Positions 21,232 through 28,509 of a stretch of DNA of 64,000 nucleotides are shown here, in pieces (position 1 is the first letter of the stretch; each line of letters opens with the position of its first letter). The notes below the pieces were generated by a model that was not told the DNA's origin, made no database searches, and saw nothing but the letters and a program-made list of their open reading frames with translations. The position numbers were made by a program, and so were the translations under genes. Origin of the DNA: Gammaproteobacteria bacterium (GTDB lineage: Bacteria > Pseudomonadota > Gammaproteobacteria > SZUA-229); the NCBI GenBank assembly GCA_016744065.1, contig JADGFA010000013.1, positions 18,059 to 82,058 on the forward strand. The letters run 5' to 3'.

Positions 21232-21317
21232 CCTTTTGGAGTTATTCCAAAAGGGCGATATTTCATGAAAAATGATCTTTTATACCGACAATATAGCTAT
21301 TTTAGAACGGTATAAAA
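21232..21317. repeat. two perfect inverted repeats between abiEii and prfC
   Basis: CCTTTTGG (21232-21239) pairs with CCAAAAGG (21247-21254). TTTTATACCG (21278-21287... written 10 bases) pairs with CGGTATAAAA (21308-21317), with a 20-base spacer. They separate the AbiE operon from the new prfC start. They may be terminators for AbiE transcripts or protein-binding sites for recombination. Neither has a downstream T-run. Confidence 0.5.
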
Positions 21318-21357
21318 AGCGCACCATTCTACCGAATAATTCATGCTCTATAAATTA

Positions 21358-22254
21358 CTATCGCAAAATATCTTCCAGCTCTGTTAATTGCTGCTGGTAA
21401 ACATCTAGATTGTCCCTTTTAAATTTTTCCAAATTAATGAGCTTCCATTTAACTGATGGAAAATTCTGATAATCATATATCGACCAATCAGGAGTTAAGC
21501 GATTAAGTCTTAACAGAAATACCTTGTCATTTTCATCCAAACTGGCTCTTACTGTTTCAATAAGTTGAATCCTTGTTGCCTCATAATCATCATAACTAAA
21601 CTCAATTGCACTCATGCCTTCAAACTGGTTTTCAAAGGCTGTGCGTTGATCGAGAAAATGTGGATTAAGTATTTCATGGGTTGGTCGATTAGAGCTGACC
21701 AATCCAAGCAAAAAGCCGCGCTTAATTTCATCAGTAAAGCTCTCATTTTCAAACATGAGCTTCACATCAAATAAATCTCTTGGGTGCTGCCTATCTAAGG
21801 CTGCACATATTTTGCCACCATAAAGCTGTCCCATTGGCACAATAGGCATCGTGCAAAACACGTCAAACTGCTCTTGTGCGGTTTCACAAAGCTGAGCTTT
21901 CGTTGCCTCTCCTAGCAAACCACGCCCCACCATGTTTACTTCTATTTTTATGGTTATGCCATGCTCATTAAGTTGAAGCTTACAAATATTCTCTTTATGT
22001 TCAATTCGTATCGATGGGCGAAGCTTTTCAATATTTTCCTTGATGCGCCCTAGTGCTACATTGATTGCATCAAGCGTTTCTTTCCGTTCTGAAATTTCAA
22101 CATAGGTTAAATCAATATCGACTGATAACCTTGGCATATTACGCACAAAAAGATTAATGGCTGTACCTCCATGCATGGCAAAGCAATCTTCTTTTGCAAC
22201 TTCTGGCAATACATCTAACACAAGCTTAACCTGTTTTTTATAGGCTTCGTTCAT
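21358..22254 (-). CDS. abiEii: AbiEii-family nucleotidyltransferase toxin
   Basis: 298 residues, AbiEii/AbiGii family. The polymerase-beta-type nucleotidyltransferase motif is clear: H-G-G-T-A-I-N at about 28-34, followed by S-V-D-I-D-L-T with D46 and D48. Members of this family are the toxins of type IV toxin-antitoxin pairs and block growth on phage infection, with nucleotide transfer to tRNA shown for some. It overlaps the antitoxin gene by 4 bases and is translated after it. Its position beside the left attachment site suits a role in keeping the element in the host. Confidence 0.87.
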   Translation of the reverse strand: MNEAYKKQVKLVLDVLPEVAKEDCFAMHGGTAINLFVRNMPRLSVDIDLTYVEISERKETLDAINVALGRIKENIEKLRPSIRIEHKENICKLQLNEHGITIKIEVNMVGRGLLGEATKAQLCETAQEQFDVFCTMPIVPMGQLYGGKICAALDRQHPRDLFDVKLMFENESFTDEIKRGFLLGLVSSNRPTHEILNPHFLDQRTAFENQFEGMSAIEFSYDDYEATRIQLIETVRASLDENDKVFLLRLNRLTPDWSIYDYQNFPSVKWKLINLEKFKRDNLDVYQQQLTELEDILR

Positions 22255-23021
22255 ATCACTGCTTCCAGCTCTTTGGGAACGGTTATCTGATATTTTGCAA
22301 CATAAGTTCCCTGACTTACGATACTGCGTTTACCTGAGCCTAAATCAACTTTGTCCAGATCAATAAAGTTAAACCATTCATGACCTGCTTTATCAGCCAA
22401 GTATAAAAATAGTCTTTTTACTTTTATCGAAGTACATTCTTCCAATAATTTTTGCACTGTTGCTGGGCGCAAATTATTCAAGCTTTCCATTAGCTCAAAC
22501 ACTTCCAAGAGTGGTTGAGATTTGGGGGCTAAATACAAACATTCCATAACTGCTCTTGCAGGACTGGAAACCTTAACCGTGAAGCTCTTATGTTCGATTT
22601 CTATCAAGCCCAAATCAGGTGGTAAAAAGGACGTAAGCTTACACTCTATACTTACACCCCAGTCACGCTTTTTAAACCAAAGTGGCAAGCTGTCTTGCTT
22701 GCCTCCAAACAATTGCACCCTCTTAGCCGATAACTCCAAATAGTGCGCTTTCCCTTGCATCGACAGAGCGGTTTTACCTGCTGGATGTACAAAAAGACCT
22801 AGCTGGGATTGCAAGGCATAGATACCGCCCAAATAATCAACCTGATCGCCGTGGCGTATTAGTGCGCCCGTACCGATAGAATCAAACCACTGGCTTTTTT
22901 TGTACCGTTTTTGCAAATCAAGACTATAGCCCTGCTCACTTAGCCATGCTGAAGAGAGCACTATGTCAGAAGGCTGAGTGCTAAGCAGTGTGTTTAATTT
23001 TGTCTCTCTTACGGTACTCAT
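22251..23021 (-). CDS. abiEi: AbiEi-family antitoxin / autorepressor
   Basis: 256 residues. The N-terminal winged-helix region (L-S-S-A-W-L-S-E-Q-G-Y-S) and the C-terminal domain with V-S-S-P-A-R-A-V-M-E-C-L-Y are typical of AbiEi antitoxins, which neutralise AbiEii and repress their own promoter. It is the first gene of the pair. The start codon lies inside one of two identical palindromes, which strongly suggests autoregulation. Confidence 0.85.
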   Translation of the reverse strand: MSTVRETKLNTLLSTQPSDIVLSSAWLSEQGYSLDLQKRYKKSQWFDSIGTGALIRHGDQVDYLGGIYALQSQLGLFVHPAGKTALSMQGKAHYLELSAKRVQLFGGKQDSLPLWFKKRDWGVSIECKLTSFLPPDLGLIEIEHKSFTVKVSSPARAVMECLYLAPKSQPLLEVFELMESLNNLRPATVQKLLEECTSIKVKRLFLYLADKAGHEWFNFIDLDKVDLGSGKRSIVSQGTYVAKYQITVPKELEAVI

Positions 23022-23099
23022 AGTACCAATTTACACCATATTTTAAACCTATTCAACAAAAAGGTTTAAAATTAATTATTTTTAGGTACTGACAGTACC
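23013..23099 (-). promoter_or_regulatory. AbiE operator region with paired palindromes
   Basis: GGTACT-N3-AGTACC occurs twice, at 23013-23027 (its central CAT is the abiEi start codon on the other strand) and at 23085-23099. Between them is a perfect TTTTAAACCT (23041-23050) / AGGTTTAAAA (23062-23071) inverted repeat. The layout fits cooperative binding by AbiEi, which in characterised systems represses through inverted repeats at its promoter. Nothing else is seen in 23100-23227. Confidence 0.7.
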
Positions 23100-23227
23100 A
23101 ATATAAAAATAAACATAAACTATAAAGCTGGTATCTTAAATAGCAGCTACTTATATGGCGTTAATAAGTAAATATATATGTTTACTGTGAATGCATAGCA
23201 GTCAATATATTTATTGACCGCTATGCA

Positions 23228-23533
23228 TTAAAAGAGATTGAATTGCCTAGAGTTTTCTATGGAATTCCTCCATTTTTCGCTTTTTGCTTCAGCATCAATA
23301 AAGCTGGTCACGTATTTTAGTGACCCACCTTTGCCATCAAGCTCTGGCTCGCTAATAAATATTGATTTATAACCCGTCTCAGTAATTGGCAAGGGTAATG
23401 TACTTTTAACTTCAATATGAAGCATTTCATAACCGTATATTTTACGGTGAGAACTCAGAGAAGCAGGTTTTGAGCATGTAATCTGAATATCTATCCCTTG
23501 CCAAGTGATATTGAAAACGTCCTTGTTTTCCAT
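23228..23533 (-). CDS. hypothetical protein downstream of ardA
   Basis: 101 residues from the ATG at 23533, which follows GGAG by 8 bases. An alternative ATG at 23548 overlaps the ardA stop codon (TAATG) and adds five residues. It is a soluble protein with several beta strands (F-N-I-T-W-Q-G-I-D-I-Q-I) and no known motif. It is tightly linked to ardA on the same strand, so it is probably co-expressed early after transfer. I do not recognise a family. Confidence 0.6.
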   Translation of the reverse strand: MENKDVFNITWQGIDIQITCSKPASLSSHRKIYGYEMLHIEVKSTLPLPITETGYKSIFISEPELDGKGGSLKYVTSFIDAEAKSEKWRNSIENSRQFNLF

Positions 23534-23547
23534 TTGTACAGTCTCCA

Positions 23548-24066
23548 TTAATGCGCCCAGAATACGTGAACTTCTTGGTAGCCAGTTTCAACGGTGAATA
23601 TATCCCCGCTCATTTCCATGTCGCGCCCCATGCGTTCATAGTCGATATAAAACTCTAAATGCTTGGGTATCTCGCTGGTGTCAGTTGTTAACTCTTCGGC
23701 ATAGTCTGCGAGTGTGCTGTAACAACCGTTATAGTTTTCTTCTAAAGCTTTTCTGGCATCTTCTAAATCATCGCCAAAGTGAGAAAGAACATCGCCTGCA
23801 ACTTCTCCAAATTCTTCCAAGAAACATGCTACTTCATGCGCACTGTCTAAGCCTTCATATTCACCAAGTCGATAAGTTCCAAAACCTTCATAATCATGGA
23901 TTGCATATTCTTCTGCTTCTTCATCCAAGGGGGTAGCTTTTAACATCTCGTTTACTTGTTCTTGAATGTCGTCCATATCTAATGTGGCATCGATCCAAAC
24001 ACCATGTAAAAAACCGTTGTTGTAAGCCGCTAAATCTGCAACATATATTCTTATTTCTTCGCTCAT
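23548..24066 (-). CDS. ardA: anti-restriction protein ArdA
   Basis: 172-residue, very acidic protein of the ArdA family, which mimics about 42 bp of bent B-form DNA and blocks type I restriction and modification enzymes when an element enters a new cell. It begins I-R-I-Y-V-A-D-L-A-A-Y-N-N-G, and has the segment E-Y-A-I-H-D-Y-E-G-F (about 53-62), both typical. Length is normal. AGGAGATTAAGAC precedes the ATG. An element carrying both ArdA and its own type I system must avoid self-inhibition, which makes the control of ardA interesting. Confidence 0.93.
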   Translation of the reverse strand: MSEEIRIYVADLAAYNNGFLHGVWIDATLDMDDIQEQVNEMLKATPLDEEAEEYAIHDYEGFGTYRLGEYEGLDSAHEVACFLEEFGEVAGDVLSHFGDDLEDARKALEENYNGCYSTLADYAEELTTDTSEIPKHLEFYIDYERMGRDMEMSGDIFTVETGYQEVHVFWAH

Positions 24067-24086
24067 GTCTTAATCTCCTATATCTT

Positions 24087-24119
24087 AAAAAAACACCCCT
24101 TTTGGGGTTGAGAAACCCC
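24087..24119 (-). terminator. terminator/anti-terminator pair ahead of ardA
   Basis: Reading towards ardA, GGGG (24119-24116) can pair with CCCC (24107-24104), or that same CCCC can pair with GGGG (24099-24096). The second pairing gives a 5-bp stem with an AAAA loop followed by a run of seven T (24093-24087). The two hairpins exclude each other, as in attenuators. The stem is short, so strength is uncertain. Confidence 0.45.
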
Positions 24120-24240
24120 AGAAAAAAAGCGAGAGCAGCGAGCGTAAGATCACATGTTTTGGCGTAATCCAGACAGGGGGAACCACCCAGCCTGCACAAG
24201 CGAAGCGCGGAAGGTTGGGGGATGTCTTGATGGAGACAAG

Positions 24241-24436
24241 TTATGTGATATTTTTAGGTCTACCCAAAAGGGGAATGCCCTTCAAACCAAGTAAACTCGC
24301 CATGTCATTTATGGTGAGTTTCTCAATATGCCTTTGATACGATACGGGTCGTTGCAGGGTGTCCCTGCTTGAATGGGGTGTCGGAAAACGCATGAGTTTC
24401 ATCCATGCGGTTGAAGCAGGGGAAAGCCGTTTCCCC
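24241..24436. promoter_or_regulatory. hairpin-rich region upstream of ardA
   Basis: Four perfect or near-perfect hairpins occur in 200 bases. AAACTC-gc-CAT...ATG-gt-GAGTTT spans 24293-24321. GCAGGG-tgt-CCCTGC spans 24354-24368. CGCATG-N9-CATGCG spans 24389-24409. GGGGAAA-gccg-TTTCCCC spans 24419-24436. CCCTGCTT (24363-24370) can instead pair with AAGCAGGG (24414-24421). Some plasmids express ardA from folded single-stranded DNA promoters during conjugation (Frpo/ssi type), so this may be one. The other parts of 24120-24716 show no supported gene. A 70-codon open frame here (24241-24453, minus) is not convincing. Confidence 0.5.
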
Positions 24437-24716
24437 ACAAGATCATCTAACAAAACAACTTACTCAAAAAGTATCTAGCACCAATAAATCATGATGGTGT
24501 CCCATCCCTCTCCTTACAAAAAAAGAACACCTTCACCAAACAGACTTTTAATCAGATTTAAGCACATGGATTTTAGATAACGCGCAAGCCTATCCTGATA
24601 GTCTTAGAAAGGCTTTTACTCTGACGTTGCAACCAAAGGTGCGGTTTCACATCCATGCACTGACCTCTCTCCTACAAAGATCGTGATGGCACGGTCTCCA
24701 AATAAAGGAGAGTAAA

Positions 24717-24896
24717 ATGAAACTACTTACAAGATTTGAATTAGCAGCAAAAAACAAAACTGAGCTACATGGCTTACTAAGAAACAGCTTCAATGAATTA
24801 GCTAAAAGCAAACCCGACACCTATCAGCGCAGGAACGCACTAGCATCTATCGAGAATATTCAACAAGAAATTGGCTCAAGGGTACTTCGCCCTTGA
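24717..24896 (+). CDS. small 59-residue element protein
   Basis: 59 residues with a strong ribosome site (AAAGGAG, 5 bases before the ATG). It is mainly helical and basic (R-F-E-L-A-A-K-N-K-T-E-L-H-G-L-L-R). It resembles small proteins I have seen encoded on plasmids and integrative elements near ardA, with a characteristic Y-Q-R-R-N-A-L-A-S-I-E-N-I ending, though I cannot name a function. It is the only + strand gene between ardA and the relaxase. Confidence 0.65.
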   Translation: MKLLTRFELAAKNKTELHGLLRNSFNELAKSKPDTYQRRNALASIENIQQEIGSRVLRP

Positions 24897-24931
24897 GCCT
24901 CAAGTGGACATAGCAAAAGTCAAAAAATCAC

Positions 24932-27199
24932 TTATGAATCAACATCGTCAAATACTGATCTAGTATTATCATGCTTGGGCACATCTGAACTTTTACTTTT
25001 CTCAAAAAAATCATCTTCACTTGGAGTATATTCACTCTTTAAATCTTCTATAACGCCATCAATACGCTCTATGGCTTCCTTTATCTGCATTAGTGACATT
25101 TCATTTTCTTCAAATTCATTAGAATAATCATCTAATGAACTTTTTAATTCCTCAAAATAAGCATCGGGCTCATCTTCTCCATCATAGTTAGAACGCCAAT
25201 TATCTATCTGATCATCCAAGTTAGGTAATAGTGAATTTTGAACCAATTGTAAAATATCAGATAGCTCATTATGCGACATCAACCCCCTAATGTTATCTCT
25301 TAAAAAACCAGAATCTGGAATATCTATTGCTAGCTCTTTGATTGAAGACACAGCCTTAATTCTCTGTTCTTCTGGAAGCAGATCAAACTCGTGAAGGCGT
25401 ACCAATACATCTATATCTGAATTAGCATATATATACGACCCAACAGATAATTGAGAAATAAATTCTGGGAATTCACACATAAATTTACTAAGAAATATTT
25501 TATTACAACGATATGAGAGAAAACGACACAGTGATGATTTGTTGAACCATTTTGTTGTATCAAACGACTTTATCTTTTTAATTACTATATTGTATTGGCT
25601 GGATGGAATAATGACGCTAACACCTTCCACACCAACATCTCCGCAGGAAATTTCTGAAAATAACTTATCCAGAGGAGCTCCCGTAAGGTATATATCCATT
25701 AAATTCTGATTAGATGCCACTATTGCTGCAAACGCATCTCGTATTGTAGGATGTTTAAAGTGCCAAAAATAATCACCATCCTTTATCGTGTTAAGCAACA
25801 TACTTCCATTTAAAGATTCTAAGCCCTTCATTGCATCACCAATAGTCCCTCCAAGGCGTGCTATAGCTTGCTCTTCTTCAAGAGTCATGCTCAAGGGACA
25901 TGGCAACGTACCCCCTCTAATGAATACAAGCGCTAGTGCAGATCGACTAGAGTCATCCATTGTGTTGATTATTTCACAAAGCATATCTAATGGGTTCTCG
26001 ACAAAACTATCGAGCCCATATTTTGATATATTTAAACTTTTTGTAAATAACGGGTTACCTAACCTCCTAGCAATTTCAGGACTAAATTTTTCATGGTGAG
26101 CCACTTCTGAGAGAAATGGTTTTAATTTTTGCTTATAGGACTTATGCTGAGTTCCGAGCCTAATATGATTATATAAAATCTGCTCTCGCTCTTCATTTGT
26201 GAGGTTTTCAACATGAATTACAACCTGTGATTCTTTTATAATGGGCAATGCCGATTCTTTAAGATATCTTTTCGCTGATTTATAAACATAGTCCCTAGAC
26301 GTAAATATTACTTTTGCACCTTTATGGATTGCTGCATTCATATGAGGGAACGTTTTACTCCAATCGAGTGCAGCACTAAAATCAATTTGAGTGGCTCCAA
26401 AAGCATCATCAACCCAGAATAATTGTTTCTCATTTGGATTAAAATGTTTAACAAAATCATCAGCATTTCGTACTTTAATGGTAGAGCATCCCCACTCATC
26501 TAAAGACCCCATAGCTAAAGCCGCCGCAATAGTAGATTTACCACACATAGGCTCACCTAGTAGAAGCACAAAACCATGCTCTACCAGTGCCTTTGCACTT
26601 TGTCTAAATGCATCCGTGATAATAAATTTAGATAAATCATCTCCAAGGGAGCTTAAAATTTCTTGCGCTTGGCTATATGCTCTATCATCGAGTATTTGGC
26701 TTAAGTCACCTAGTCCGTACATTCTTGGAACCAACAATCTCAACCTTGAGGACTCCTGAATTTTTTGTGAAATCCAATCGACTCCATACGCCTTAAATTT
26801 CTTTAATCCTGGCAATGATTCAAATGCCTTACAAATGGTCTCCTCATTCGTACCTGTAAGCCGTGCATTCGAAAAAAGAAAATAATTATCAGCCAGCCCT
26901 TTTGACGCAAGGCGCTTTGCTTTTTTAATTTCATCAGTAAGATCAGATAACTTTATCTGCTTATCAGGTGACGACGTATATTTGCACTGAACAGTGAAAC
27001 TACCTTCAAATACTTCATTTTGCACGTCATGCCACTTACCTTGAAATGCTCCATCACGACCACCATCATGAGAGTCAAAAAACGTTTGAACTGTCTGCCC
27101 CCATATTTCGCTAACAATAGTTGCACACAGATTCTGAAAGGCTTTCCAGCCTAATGTATGAAGCTCATATGTAATATTATTTGCTTGAACAGGCGACAA
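24932..27199 (-). CDS. Mrr-like nuclease fused to STAND-type NTPase, defence protein
   Basis: 755 residues. The N-terminus is an Mrr-like PD-(D/E)xK nuclease: D45-G-G-R-D49 followed by Q71-C-K73. A P-loop NTPase follows with G-E-P-M-C-G-K-S-T (about 215) and the acidic W-V-D-D-A motif, matching the layout annotated as nSTAND3. The C-terminal half is helical and ends in an acidic tail, where sensor repeats would sit. STAND proteins of this kind often act as phage sensors that trigger an effector nuclease. The start is a TTG, 8 bases after AAGGA. It is the last gene of the hsd operon (41-base gap). Confidence 0.75.
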   Translation of the reverse strand: MSPVQANNITYELHTLGWKAFQNLCATIVSEIWGQTVQTFFDSHDGGRDGAFQGKWHDVQNEVFEGSFTVQCKYTSSPDKQIKLSDLTDEIKKAKRLASKGLADNYFLFSNARLTGTNEETICKAFESLPGLKKFKAYGVDWISQKIQESSRLRLLVPRMYGLGDLSQILDDRAYSQAQEILSSLGDDLSKFIITDAFRQSAKALVEHGFVLLLGEPMCGKSTIAAALAMGSLDEWGCSTIKVRNADDFVKHFNPNEKQLFWVDDAFGATQIDFSAALDWSKTFPHMNAAIHKGAKVIFTSRDYVYKSAKRYLKESALPIIKESQVVIHVENLTNEEREQILYNHIRLGTQHKSYKQKLKPFLSEVAHHEKFSPEIARRLGNPLFTKSLNISKYGLDSFVENPLDMLCEIINTMDDSSRSALALVFIRGGTLPCPLSMTLEEEQAIARLGGTIGDAMKGLESLNGSMLLNTIKDGDYFWHFKHPTIRDAFAAIVASNQNLMDIYLTGAPLDKLFSEISCGDVGVEGVSVIIPSSQYNIVIKKIKSFDTTKWFNKSSLCRFLSYRCNKIFLSKFMCEFPEFISQLSVGSYIYANSDIDVLVRLHEFDLLPEEQRIKAVSSIKELAIDIPDSGFLRDNIRGLMSHNELSDILQLVQNSLLPNLDDQIDNWRSNYDGEDEPDAYFEELKSSLDDYSNEFEENEMSLMQIKEAIERIDGVIEDLKSEYTPSEDDFFEKSKSSDVPKHDNTRSVFDDVDS

Positions 27200-27240
27200 A
27201 ATTTAAATCCTTTTCTCTATCTACAAATAGAAATATACAA

Positions 27241-28509
27241 TTATTCATCGATATCACTTTCGATCAAGGGAATTTCCAATCCTTCTATTTCTTGTAGGGC
27301 TCGTCCCGCAATTCCCTGTAAATCTCCATACATTCCAACAGTTGATTCAAGAACGCCCTGTATTTGAGCGTCACGCTTCGCCCATAGTCGTGTCATCGAT
27401 TTTTTCTCTCTATCCAAATCAGCTTGCATATCTGAGAATTTCTCTACGATAGCTTCAACACGGTGGCGAAAGCGTGGGCCAGTAAGGTAGTCATAGACAA
27501 GCTCCATTTTAGTCTGTTGCCCTTCCTGAGACTGTTTAGAGTTAGCCACCTCAATTAGGGTCTGCCGAAGTGAAACAACGAGTGGAAAGGCATATTTAGG
27601 CGCTGTAACCCAAACCCCATCGACATGGCTAAAACTCTCAACATCCTTTGGTAGCGCCTGAGTTATAAGAACAGAAATTTCTGCCTTGGCTGTCCTCTGA
27701 TCACCACGTAGTTTTGAAAGCCAAGAGTCACTCCAATTTTTAGTCCGTTTTGATTCCCATAAGATTGCCCCGCATGAAAGCCCCATCGGAGAAACGACGC
27801 GCTGAACAACATCTCCACCAAACTCACCTTTAGCAACAGGCTCGATGGCATCGAATGGAAACTTAGCACGAAGTGTACCTTCAAGTTCAAGCTCCATCAC
27901 TTCCCCTTGAAGCTGCTGCGATCCTTGTTCTGCCTTGCGTTTTAATTCTTCAATTTTGTTTTGCATTGAAGAAATTTGCTCTTCTTTTTCTAAGACCTTT
28001 AGTTTTAAGCTATCTTCTGCTTCCTTTTTTGCTTTTTCTCTAACCAGAGTAATTGATTCCTGAACACGTTTTTCAACTGTTAAATCTAACTCTCGTTTAG
28101 CATCATCTAATTCACGTTGTTTTCGGATCACCTCAGCTTGAGCCTTTTGTGCTTCTTCAAGTTTTTTGTTTCTCTCATCAAGAATTTCTTGAAGCTCAGT
28201 AAGTTCTTTTGATTTTAATTCAAGATCAGAAGCTGCTGCCGATTTTGCTTTTTTAGATTCCTCCTCTGCTATTAATTTCCGCTCAGTGATTATTTTTTTT
28301 GTAACTTGTTCATCAATAGCTTTTTGTGCATCTGCTACAACTTTTTTCTGATTACGTAATTCTTCCTCACGTTTGGAAACATCAGCCTCTTGCTCTGCTA
28401 ACTTTCCCTCAAATTCCTGCCTCGTGGCTTTGATAAGTGGTGCAGCAAGTGACTCTGTAACCTTTATTTCAGTTGAGCAATTTGGACAAATAATAGTTGG
28501 TTCATTCAT
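27241..28509 (-). CDS. DUF2130 coiled-coil protein with nuclease-like core
   Basis: 422 residues. A short zinc-ribbon start (C-P-N-C at about 9-12) is followed by a long coiled coil (about 30-205) and a C-terminal DUF2130 domain. That domain has E-F-G-G-D-V and L-W-E-S-K, a likely PD-(D/E)xK core. The family is often linked to type I restriction loci. It overlaps hsdR by 4 bases (ATGA), so it is co-translated with it. Its role is unknown: DNA-binding accessory, extra nuclease or phage sensor are open options. Confidence 0.72.
   Translation of the reverse strand: MNEPTIICPNCSTEIKVTESLAAPLIKATRQEFEGKLAEQEADVSKREEELRNQKKVVADAQKAIDEQVTKKIITERKLIAEEESKKAKSAAASDLELKSKELTELQEILDERNKKLEEAQKAQAEVIRKQRELDDAKRELDLTVEKRVQESITLVREKAKKEAEDSLKLKVLEKEEQISSMQNKIEELKRKAEQGSQQLQGEVMELELEGTLRAKFPFDAIEPVAKGEFGGDVVQRVVSPMGLSCGAILWESKRTKNWSDSWLSKLRGDQRTAKAEISVLITQALPKDVESFSHVDGVWVTAPKYAFPLVVSLRQTLIEVANSKQSQEGQQTKMELVYDYLTGPRFRHRVEAIVEKFSDMQADLDREKKSMTRLWAKRDAQIQGVLESTVGMYGDLQGIAGRALQEIEGLEIPLIESDIDE

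Noticed and set aside
24241-24453. 70-codon minus-strand frame upstream of ardA
   Set aside because: It coincides with the hairpin cluster, has no ribosome site and no protein-like features.
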